Origin: CAZJAD01 sp964543855
Lineage (GTDB): Bacteria > Electryoneota > RPQS01 > DYHQ01
Length of the DNA: 10,051 bases
Assembly (NCBI GenBank): GCA_964543855.1
Contig: CAZJAD010000082.1
Location: 1 to 10,051, forward strand
Direction: 5' to 3'
This document shows positions 1-6,471 of the stretch, piece after piece (position 1 is the stretch's first letter; every line of letters starts with the position of its first letter). The position numbers were made by a program, and so were the translations under genes. The notes below the pieces were generated by a model. That model saw only the letters and a program-made list of their open reading frames with translations. It did no database searches and was not told the origin of the DNA.

Positions 1-1671
1 AATCTTTGCCTCGAGCTCGCGGTTCGTCAATGCTTCGTCTGACGCGAAGCTGCCGCGGCGAACGACATAAGCCAGAGCAATCCCCAGAGGCACCAGAAGC
101 ACGGCGCTCACGATAACGCCCGAGACGACAAGGTAAGTGCTGCCCGACTTCAACAGGAAGAAACCGATCAAGAAAGCGTCAACGGTATAATGCCACACGA
201 GCGTCGCGAGAATGCCGAAGCGCAGCATCACGTAGCCAGCCACGACACCGATGGCACCGACTTCAATCCCTCGCACCCAGCCCGGTGCCTGCGGATAGCT
301 CGAATGGAGAAAGCCCCAGATAAGCGCTGGGAGGAGAACCGCCGGAAAGGTGCTGCGAAATATCTTCTTCAGAAATGGAATGGCAAACAGACGGAAACCG
401 AACTCCTCGAAGGTCGCCGCATAAAACGAGGTAACGAGAGGATAAAGCCAGGGGAGATACGCCGAAACAGCATTCGAGTAATCCACTTCCTGCGGAGTCC
501 AGAAACCCACCTTCTTTCCGAAGAGATAGAATAGAATCACGGCACCAATATGGCCGAATGCCATCGCATAGCCTGCGACCGTCGCTCGTGCGAAGGCTCG
601 TGTGCGCGTCGCCGGTGCCGAAAAGGTTCCCTCCAGGCTCAGCTTCTCCGGCAAGAGCCGCCGATAGAGCGGTTCGCCGGATTGCGCCGCAAGCCAGACG
701 AGGGCACCGACCATCGCCGACCCAAAGAGCGCGATGAGAATAAATCTAAGGAAGAAACTGGCGTAAGAGTCTGTCGTGTCGTACCCGGACAACACGAGCG
801 GGAGGGAATTCAAGGCAACCAGAAACAGTCCGATGGCAAGGGCCACTCCGATGACGAGCGGAATGCGACCCGTCAGGTTTCGCTGACGCAACTGACGAAA
901 CAGGGTCACGACTACGCCGACCGCGAGAAGGAGCGCGAGAAGTTCAGCCAGATTGCCGAAGAGCTCGTTCGACGCGCGCTCTCGCTTGTACTCGCGCTGC
1001 CAGGCCTCCGGGACCTTCACATATTCGTGGAAGAAGCCGATTTCATCTCCCTGGATTTCGACTCGATAGCGCTGGGTGGCCTCTTTCGCACGAAAATCTC
1101 TGAGCTCCCATTCAAACTTGTGGTCACGGCGTCCCGGCATGTCTGTGAACTCAGCGACTTTTTCCTCCAAATCGCCAAGCACAAGGCCGGTCGTGGCCAC
1201 GAGATACTCCTGCGCCAGAACCCGAGCGCTGTCCAGAGAGAGAGAAGCCCCCGGTGCCTCTTCTTCCAAATAGCGGGAGTATTTCACCAGGCGGCCGCTG
1301 GGCGTATAGTGGATTTCATATTCGAGTTTCTGCAGTGGCCGGAAGTAGCGCACATACCACGACCACACCGCGACCGAATCCGCCATGAGCCGATTGGCGC
1401 GCTCCAGGCCCACTTCGCGCTCCAGATAATTCGACGCCGTCCAATCCACCGAGAAGATAATTGTGTGATGAAAGTCGGCGATATCTTCGGCACCCTGCGC
1501 TCGAAGGAGCTCCGCCGACCTCTCAAGGGCTTGTGCCCGCGTGAGGTCAAACTTGACCGACGCCTCCGGAAACGCATCGTAGAAATAATTCGCGAAGATG
1601 AAGACTCCGGCCGCGATGCAAATCGCGGTCGCAATCAAAAGCCCTCGCCAAGGATGTCGCTGGTCTGTCAT
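1..1671 (-). CDS. CPBP family intramembrane metalloprotease with large N-terminal soluble domain (3' end cut by window edge)
   Basis: An open frame of 557 codons from ATG at 1671 continues past position 1, so the C-terminus is missing. Residues about 10-30 form a membrane helix. A mostly soluble domain follows (about 31-235), then several hydrophobic helices (about 240-260, 270-295, 308-328, 365-385, 400-420 and beyond). The CPBP (Rce1/ABI) active-site motifs are all present: E422-E423 with R427 in FEEFGFR, W452-x3-H456 in WGFLH, and H494-x3-D498 in HYTVD. In this family these residues form a glutamate/histidine site that cleaves substrates within the membrane. The substrate here is unknown. 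The start has only a weak GGGG ribosome site 7 nt upstream. It lies 57 nt after the methyltransferase gene and is probably cotranscribed. The frame ends with a helix and a charged tail, so little is probably missing. It is a paralogue of the protein at 6472-8079. The family call is firm; the function is open. Confidence 0.88.
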   Translation of the reverse strand, partial: MTDQRHPWRGLLIATAICIAAGVFIFANYFYDAFPEASVKFDLTRAQALERSAELLRAQGAEDIADFHHTIIFSVDWTASNYLEREVGLERANRLMADSVAVWSWYVRYFRPLQKLEYEIHYTPSGRLVKYSRYLEEEAPGASLSLDSARVLAQEYLVATTGLVLGDLEEKVAEFTDMPGRRDHKFEWELRDFRAKEATQRYRVEIQGDEIGFFHEYVKVPEAWQREYKRERASNELFGNLAELLALLLAVGVVVTLFRQLRQRNLTGRIPLVIGVALAIGLFLVALNSLPLVLSGYDTTDSYASFFLRFILIALFGSAMVGALVWLAAQSGEPLYRRLLPEKLSLEGTFSAPATRTRAFARATVAGYAMAFGHIGAVILFYLFGKKVGFWTPQEVDYSNAVSAYLPWLYPLVTSFYAATFEEFGFRLFAIPFLKKIFRSTFPAVLLPALIWGFLHSSYPQAPGWVRGIEVGAIGVVAGYVMLRFGILATLVWHYTVDAFLIGFFLLKSGSTYLVVSGVIVSAVLLVPLGIALAYVVRRGSFASDEALTNRELEAKI

Positions 1672-1728
1672 AGGAGTACCCCGTTCTGCCTATTAACAGG
1701 GAGTGAACCTACCACATTGTCGAGCCGT

Positions 1729-2547
1729 CTACTTCTGAACCAAGACAAGCCATCCCCCGCCGTGCGTATTGTGCACTCTTACATCCATCGCCATGCAGAA
1801 AGCCGCTGGCAAATAAACCAGAAGGTAATACGGGAGAATCAAGACTGCAAAGATTTTCGAGATATCCAGAAGGCGCATCGGAAATCGCTGCAAGAGATGC
1901 CAGGCGATATTTCCCCAAGGTCCGTAGGTACGCTTCATCCACAGGATGCGGAAAGCAACTCCTTCGAGTTTCCTGCGCAGCTCGCTCTCGGCGTAGCCCT
2001 CCCGAACATGCTCCCCGACGACGCTGTGGAACTCGTGTCCCTCCATGTCGGACGGCTGGCTCGTTGACGGTGTGGCGACAAGAAAAAACCCGTTCTCCCT
2101 GAGCGAGTCGCGAAGATTGGCGAAGACCTTTTCATCCTCCTCGACATGCTCCATAACATCGACGGAGAGCGCCAGATGGAATGTATCGGGCTGGCAAAAC
2201 TCGGTCAAATCCGCATAATCAAACAAGCAGTTCATCTGCCCGACCTTGGAGGCAAACCAGTTGGAATCGTCTATCTGCTCCTTTTTCACATCAATACCAA
2301 GAACCTTGGCATTCGGAAACTGACGCGCCATGAAATGGGCGTATTGCCCATAGCCGCTGCCCGCATCGAGAATCTCCCAGCTCGAGCGCAAACGGGCAAG
2401 CTCTCGCAGAGCCTTCCGGACATGCCACTCCCTCAGAAACAGCGCTCCAAGAGTCATGAAAAAGAGACGCCGCAACCAAGCGCGCCGCGAAACTAAGCGC
2501 CCCAGTGCGGCTTTGACGGGATCGTAGCTGATTTCCTTCGCTGTCAT
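1729..2547 (-). CDS. Class I SAM-dependent methyltransferase, probably membrane-associated
   Basis: A 272-aa protein when started at ATG 2547. The frame could extend to a TTG at 2595, but that would overlap the glycosyltransferase stop by 23 nt and adds nothing conserved. The Rossmann methyltransferase motifs are in order: motif I ILDAGSGYGQYA (59-70), the acidic residue D86 that should contact the SAM ribose in LGID, an acidic DYAD stretch (110-113), LSVDVMEHV (127-135) as in the UbiE/Methyltransf_11 type, and ENGFFLVATPS (151-161). A His-rich stretch, HEFHSVVGEHVREGY, follows at about 171-185. A strongly hydrophobic segment (about 233-250) and a hydrophobic patch near the N-terminus suggest membrane attachment. 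It lies 25 nt after a glycosyltransferase gene, so methylation of a sugar, lipid or quinone-like membrane substrate is plausible. The actual substrate cannot be read from the sequence. Confidence 0.85.
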   Translation of the reverse strand: MTAKEISYDPVKAALGRLVSRRAWLRRLFFMTLGALFLREWHVRKALRELARLRSSWEILDAGSGYGQYAHFMARQFPNAKVLGIDVKKEQIDDSNWFASKVGQMNCLFDYADLTEFCQPDTFHLALSVDVMEHVEEDEKVFANLRDSLRENGFFLVATPSTSQPSDMEGHEFHSVVGEHVREGYAESELRRKLEGVAFRILWMKRTYGPWGNIAWHLLQRFPMRLLDISKIFAVLILPYYLLVYLPAAFCMAMDVRVHNTHGGGWLVLVQK

Positions 2548-2572
2548 CGCCCGAAGCCTGACATCCTTTGGA

Positions 2573-3715
2573 CTACCTCTCCGATAATCTCTCAATCGTC
2601 TTTATCATTGCATCCCACGAATACTTCGCACGCTCACGCACCACACCCTCCCGAAAAGCTGCTCGACCACCGCGCGTATAGAACTCCTCAACAGCCTCGG
2701 CAATCGCCTGCGGATTCTCCGGCGGAACAACCAATCCCGTCACTCCCGACTCCACAACTTCGCCCAGCCCACCAACAGCGGTCGTGATCACGGGACATTC
2801 CAGGTGATAGGCCATCTGGATAATCCCACTCTGCGTCGCGGTTTTGTAAGGAAGGACCGCCACGTCCGCCGCTGCGAAATAGAGCCCAACTTCCTCGCTC
2901 GGCACGTACTCATCGTGAATCGTAACATGCTGACCGATTCTCAGACTGGCGATGAGATCGTCGTAGTCTTTTCGATCCTCGTAGAACTCACCCACAACAA
3001 GCAGGTGAACATCTTGCCCAAGTCGCCGCAGGATTTCCGGCACCGCCTGAAGAAGGTAACGCAGTCCCTTATACTCACGCACGAGGCCGAAAAAGAGGAG
3101 CACCTTCGACGCTGTTATCCCCAGCGTCGCGCGCGCCTGCCCCGTGCCTTCCTTGTAGGGCTCATAGCAATCATAGATGGGGTGCGGCGAAACGCCCACA
3201 TTCTCCTGACTGACCTCCGGAAGCCAGCGCTTGAGATCCTGCGCGACGGATGTGCCGTGCGCGATGTAACAATGCGCCGTGCGCAGCGCCAGGCGAGTCA
3301 ACAGGCGGCTCCCCGGCGGCGATTCGTGCGGAATCACATTGTGCAATAAGTAAAGGATGCGCGCTCGCGTCCCCCGCCGCACGAGCCGACTCACAGCCCA
3401 GAACCCCGGTCCAAAGAAGGGATTGAACCAGTTGAAAAGGACGACATCGGGATTTTCTTTTCGAATTTCGCGGTAGCTGCGCCACCAACTCACGGGATTG
3501 AGCGGCGCAAAGCGAGCGCGGCTTTCCACGGGCAGCGGCTCCTGAGTGGGGTCCATCTGCGTTTTGCCCGGAAATAGCACGCGCGGAAACTGCTTCTTGA
3601 ACGACACCATCAATGCCATGTGGCCGGCCTGATTCAGTTTCAAGCAGAGTACCTGGCCGTACTGAGCAATGCCCCCACGAAACGGATAAGCTGGACCGAC
3701 GAGGATAATCTTCAA
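2573..3715 (-). CDS. GT-B fold glycosyltransferase, GT4-like
   Basis: The protein is 380 aa if it starts at TTG 3715, which gives MKIILVGPAYPFRGGIAQY, the normal beginning of a GT4-type enzyme with its glycine-rich loop (14-16). The open frame continues upstream to 3892, but that part overlaps the preceding gene, looks non-conserved and offers no better start. No clear ribosome site precedes the TTG. The C-terminal nucleotide-sugar-binding half shows FFGLVREYKGL (208-218), a VVGEFYED stretch (240-247), LPYKTATQSG (288-297) in place of the classical E-x7-E region, and GGLGEVVESGVTGLVVPP (315-332). These are typical of retaining transferases that move a sugar from a nucleotide donor to a glycan or lipid acceptor at the cytoplasmic membrane face. 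Donor and acceptor are unknown. It sits between a TPR membrane protein and a methyltransferase, which suits a cell-surface glycan or glycolipid task. Confidence 0.87.
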   Translation of the reverse strand: MKIILVGPAYPFRGGIAQYGQVLCLKLNQAGHMALMVSFKKQFPRVLFPGKTQMDPTQEPLPVESRARFAPLNPVSWWRSYREIRKENPDVVLFNWFNPFFGPGFWAVSRLVRRGTRARILYLLHNVIPHESPPGSRLLTRLALRTAHCYIAHGTSVAQDLKRWLPEVSQENVGVSPHPIYDCYEPYKEGTGQARATLGITASKVLLFFGLVREYKGLRYLLQAVPEILRRLGQDVHLLVVGEFYEDRKDYDDLIASLRIGQHVTIHDEYVPSEEVGLYFAAADVAVLPYKTATQSGIIQMAYHLECPVITTAVGGLGEVVESGVTGLVVPPENPQAIAEAVEEFYTRGGRAAFREGVVRERAKYSWDAMIKTIERLSER

Positions 3716-3746
3716 CGTGGTGTGAGTGGTTTGTTCAAGAGTGCAA

Positions 3747-3776
3747 ACAGGGTGCGGCAACGACCGGGCACCCTGT
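3747..3776 (-). promoter_or_regulatory. Perfect inverted repeat in the gap before the glycosyltransferase gene
   Basis: ACAGGGTGC (3747-3755) pairs exactly with GCACCCTGT (3768-3776), a 9-bp stem around a 12-nt loop. It lies in the 83-nt gap, 22 nt after the TPR gene stop and 31 nt before the likely TTG start. On the minus strand it is followed by only three T residues (one of them in the stem), so it is at best a weak terminator. It could instead be an attenuator, an RNA-processing or stability hairpin, or a protein-binding operator. The repeat is seen directly; its role is inferred. Confidence 0.5.
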
Positions 3777-3798
3777 CCGAGACTCGAAGAAGACAGCC

Positions 3799-4530
3799 CT
3801 ACCGCCGAGGAGGACGCGCATAGAGCGCATCGAGGTATGCCGCCAGATAGACTCCCGCTGCAAAATACCCAACGATATTGCGTGCCCGCCATACGCGAGT
3901 GTATTCATCGTAGGCACCCGCCGCGCCGATCCCTTCCTGATCTCTATAGTCATCATGCCGCCGATTCACCTCGATCTGCAGGACAACCAGCGTGGCCAGA
4001 GACAGAAACTGCGCAGCGGCGAAAACAGTGCCCCGCACCTTCTGCCCTTTGTAGAATTGCCCCCACCCCGGCAGAACAAGCGAGCGCCATGAGGCCGCCA
4101 TGCACAGCTCAGCGCGGGGAATGCGGTCCGCCGGTGGCAGCATCATCCACTCGACATACTCGCGGCGGGCCTCGTCGAAAACCTCGATGATCTTCGGTGA
4201 AGTCGTCAGAGGGTCGAGTTGGCGGGATGGAACGAGCTTCAAAACCTCGTAGAACTGCTTCAAGGCAAGATCGTTCCGCCCACGAGCCACATAGACGAAT
4301 CCGAGAAGCTCGCGGAATTCGGCTTCCTGCCGCTCACCCATCTGCGGCTCATGTTCAAGCGCCTTCAGGGCTCCGTATTCGGCTCCGTCGTAGTCGCCGA
4401 TGTCGTAGGCCTCACGCGCAATCTCGTACAAGCTATCGACACGAGACTCAGCGCGGCCATCAGTGCCGAAGAGAATCAGAAGCCCCGTCGTTAGAGCCAG
4501 AACGCGGAGCAAAGCGGTTGTCGCTCTCAA
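3799..4530 (-). CDS. Secreted/membrane TPR protein with DUF5683-like C-terminal domain
   Basis: Started at TTG 4530 the protein has 243 aa and begins with a good signal peptide: a basic start, the hydrophobic stretch ALLRVLALTTGLLILFG, then GRA-ES. The sequence GAGAGGGG lies directly upstream, although very close. An in-frame GTG at 4584 would add 18 residues and bury the signal peptide, so I favour TTG. Two helix pairs of TPR type follow (about 31-62, YEIAREAYDIGDYDGAEYGA; and about 69-102, LLGFVYVARGRNDLALKQFY). After a linker comes SLVLPGWGQFYKGQ (149-162), the hallmark of DUF5683-like domains, with two membrane helices (about 168-185 and 219-236). Such proteins are usually envelope proteins of unknown function with protein-binding TPRs facing the periplasm. 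It lies 69 nt after etfA and 83 nt before the glycosyltransferase gene. Confidence 0.75.
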   Translation of the reverse strand: MRATTALLRVLALTTGLLILFGTDGRAESRVDSLYEIAREAYDIGDYDGAEYGALKALEHEPQMGERQEAEFRELLGFVYVARGRNDLALKQFYEVLKLVPSRQLDPLTTSPKIIEVFDEARREYVEWMMLPPADRIPRAELCMAASWRSLVLPGWGQFYKGQKVRGTVFAAAQFLSLATLVVLQIEVNRRHDDYRDQEGIGAAGAYDEYTRVWRARNIVGYFAAGVYLAAYLDALYARPPRR

Positions 4531-4599
4531 ATCCCCTCTCGGTAATTCAGCCCGAAAGCTCAAAAGAAGTGACGGACATGACACCCGGCACAGCCGAGC

Positions 4600-5580
4600 T
4601 TACTCCGATTTCGCCTTATTAATCGCCTCGGTCAAGGCAGGCGCAACCTTCAGGGCATCGCCGACGACGCCGTAGGTTGCCACCTTGAAAATTGGCGCTT
4701 CCGGATCCTTGTTGATCGCGACGATAATCTTGGAACTGCTCATTCCCGCCAGGTGCTGCACCGCACCGGAGATTCCCACCGCGACATAGAGCGTGGGCGA
4801 AACGGTCTTACCCGTCTGGCCAACCTGGTCCGAGTGCGGCCGCCATCCGGCATCCACAACCGCCCTCGACGCTCCGACGGTCGCTCCGATGGACTTGGCC
4901 AACTCTTCGATGATGACGAAGTTGTTCGGGTCCTTCATGCCGCGGCCTCCGGAGACGATGAAGTCCGCCTCAGTCAGATCCACCGTAGCGCCCGACTCTT
5001 GTTTGACCTCGACGACTTTCGCACGAATCTTGCTCTCGTCCAAAGTGACTTCCCGAGTCTCCAGAGTCGCCGATGCGCCATCCACCGTTTGAGGCTGAAA
5101 AATCTTCGGCCTTAGAGAGATCACGGCCCAATCCGAAGCAATCGCCGACTTCATGAAAACCTTGCCCGCATAGATGGGACGGCCAATCTTCAATCGTCCG
5201 TCCTCGACCTTCAACTCCGTGCAATCGGTCAAGAGCGGACGGCCGACTTTGGCTGCAACGCGCGCCGACAGGTCCTTACCCATCGCTGAAGCTGGAAAGA
5301 GCACCGCCGCGGGGGATTCCGAATTCGCGACCTCGGCGACGGCCTGAGCGTAGCCTTCCGTCGAATAAGCCTCCAGAGACGAGTGACCGATATGAACAAG
5401 ACGATCCGCTCCAAAAGAAGTCAGTTCATCAGCTGCACCGTCGGCAAGTGGACCAACCAGCACGCCTATGACTTTCGCGCCAAGGCCTTGTGCGACTTGG
5501 TATGACGCCGACAGGACTTCCTTCGCGACCGATCGCGGCTTCCCCTGTTTCAACTCACAGAAAGCAATGATGTTCGACAT
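4600..5580 (-). CDS. etfA: Electron transfer flavoprotein alpha subunit
   Basis: A 326-aa protein of normal family length. EtfA carries the FAD of the heterodimeric electron transfer flavoprotein, which accepts electrons from acyl-CoA or other dehydrogenases and passes them on, often to a membrane quinone oxidoreductase. The C-terminal FAD domain is classical: SGGRG (210-214), GASRAVVDAGW (236-246), VGQTGK (253-258), the signature YVAVGISGAVQHLAGM (265-280) and NKDPEAPIF (290-298). The N-terminal half (1-190) is the less conserved Rossmann-like domain that contacts EtfB. There is no N-terminal ferredoxin-like Fe-S extension. ATG 5580 has TCCTCT on the plus strand (AGAGGA ribosome site) 8 nt upstream and starts 20 nt after the etfB stop, so the two are surely cotranscribed. 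The electron donor and acceptor are not encoded in this window. Confidence 0.97.
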   Translation of the reverse strand: MSNIIAFCELKQGKPRSVAKEVLSASYQVAQGLGAKVIGVLVGPLADGAADELTSFGADRLVHIGHSSLEAYSTEGYAQAVAEVANSESPAAVLFPASAMGKDLSARVAAKVGRPLLTDCTELKVEDGRLKIGRPIYAGKVFMKSAIASDWAVISLRPKIFQPQTVDGASATLETREVTLDESKIRAKVVEVKQESGATVDLTEADFIVSGGRGMKDPNNFVIIEELAKSIGATVGASRAVVDAGWRPHSDQVGQTGKTVSPTLYVAVGISGAVQHLAGMSSSKIIVAINKDPEAPIFKVATYGVVGDALKVAPALTEAINKAKSE

Positions 5581-5600
5581 GACTCGAATCCTCTTCGCGG

Positions 5601-6353
5601 CTAAAGTACCTTGGCTTCTTGCTTCAGAAGCCTCACAAGTTCGGGCACAGCCTCCACTCCCTCCCCGACGATGCGTCCCGCCGGACGCGCGGGTGGCAGC
5701 CCGATACTGATCGTCTCAATTCGCGACTCGATTGCAGCCGCCTCCAATTCTTCAATCGGCTTCTTCTTAGCGGCCATGATGCCCTTGAGCGACGGATAGC
5801 GTGGTTCGTTCAGTCCCTTTTGTGCCGTCACTAAACACGGCAATGCGGTTTCAACGATTTCGTGGCCGCCTTCAATCTCACGAGTCGCCTTCACCTTCCC
5901 ATCGGCGATGTCCAAATCCACGACAACCGAGACGCTGGGAATATCCAGGAGTTCGGCCACCATTACTCCCACGGCTGCGCTGTCGTCATCAATCGCCTGC
6001 TTCCCACAAAGGATGAGGTCGAAAGGCATATCCTTCACCGCAGCGGCAAGTGTTTTCGCCGTTGCGAGAGGATCAAATGTCGGCTGACCTTTGATATGTA
6101 CGCCTCGATCAACGCCCAGAGCCAACGCCGTGCGCAGAGTCTTCGTTGCGGTATCGTCTCCGTAGCAAACCGCTACCAGTTCGGCCTCGCCGGCTTTTTC
6201 ACGGATTTGCAGCGCTTCTTCCACCGCATATTCATCATACGGATTCAAAATGAAGTTGATGTCGGACAGATTGACCGCTTTGCCATCGGAAGTTGGACGG
6301 ATCGACGCTTCGCTGTCGGCCACGGTCTTCAAGAGCAAAAGGATTTTCAACAT
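5601..6353 (-). CDS. etfB: Electron transfer flavoprotein beta subunit
   Basis: A 250-aa protein from ATG 6353, chosen because GGAGG (6361-6357) lies just 3 nt upstream and MLKILLLLKTVAD is the usual EtfB start. The frame extends 25 codons further, but without conserved sequence. EtfB forms the dimer with EtfA and normally binds AMP, or a second FAD in bifurcating forms. Visible motifs are NPYDEYAVEEAL (37-48), CYGDDTATKTLRTAL (63-77), LCGKQAIDDDSAAVG (115-129) and a complete match to the EtfB signature, R158 to T176 with E161-G-G and P173 (REIEGGHEIVETALPCLVT). The late stretch MAAKKKPIEEL (193-203) lies in the region that, in this family, forms the partner-recognition loop. A possible promoter lies in the 118-nt gap upstream. 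Whether this pair is canonical or electron-bifurcating cannot be settled by eye. Confidence 0.97.
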   Translation of the reverse strand: MLKILLLLKTVADSEASIRPTSDGKAVNLSDINFILNPYDEYAVEEALQIREKAGEAELVAVCYGDDTATKTLRTALALGVDRGVHIKGQPTFDPLATAKTLAAAVKDMPFDLILCGKQAIDDDSAAVGVMVAELLDIPSVSVVVDLDIADGKVKATREIEGGHEIVETALPCLVTAQKGLNEPRYPSLKGIMAAKKKPIEELEAAAIESRIETISIGLPPARPAGRIVGEGVEAVPELVRLLKQEAKVL

Positions 6354-6411
6354 GAACCTCCAATGGGATATGAAATCGCACTCACACACATCGTCGAGGA
6401 ATGGATGCTTG

Positions 6412-6428
6412 TTGCGCTCAGCGCGCAA
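6412..6428 (-). promoter_or_regulatory. Small hairpin in the leader upstream of etfB
   Basis: On the minus strand TTGCGC (6428-6423) and GCGCAA (6417-6412) form a perfect 6-bp stem with a 5-nt loop, GCTGA. There is no T run after it on this strand, so it is not an obvious terminator of the upstream CPBP-like gene. It would lie in the 5' leader if the weak promoter at 6442-6469 is used. A chance palindrome of this size is quite possible. Confidence 0.25.
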
Positions 6429-6441
6429 AACCTAACGGACA

Positions 6442-6469
6442 TTCATAAAGTAAAAAATATGTCAGACAA
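6442..6469 (-). promoter_or_regulatory. Possible internal promoter for etfBA
   Basis: The gap between the CPBP-like stop (6472) and etfB is locally AT-rich. On the minus strand TTGTCT (6469-6464) and TATGAA (6447-6442) are separated by 16 nt, each matching four of six sigma-70 consensus bases. The resulting leader would be about 80 nt. An alternative -35, TTGAAA at 6475-6470, has a poorer -10 partner. The unusually long gap in an otherwise tight gene set supports separate control of etfBA, but the boxes are weak. Confidence 0.3.
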
Positions 6470-6471
6470 TT

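Noticed and set aside
550..2067. A 505-codon open frame on the plus strand
   Set aside because: It lies antisense to the CPBP protease and methyltransferase genes, both of which show clear family motifs. Its translation is Arg/His/Glu-rich with no recognisable domain, as expected for a shadow frame in GC-rich DNA.
3716..3892. N-terminal extension of the glycosyltransferase by 59 codons
   Set aside because: It overlaps the end of the TPR gene, contains the intergenic inverted repeat, is low-complexity (Ser/Gly-rich), and would place extra sequence before the normal first beta strand of the GT-B fold.
6354..6428. N-terminal extension of EtfB by 25 codons
   Set aside because: The ATG at 6353 has a GGAGG directly upstream and yields the standard EtfB N-terminus; the extension shows no conserved residues.
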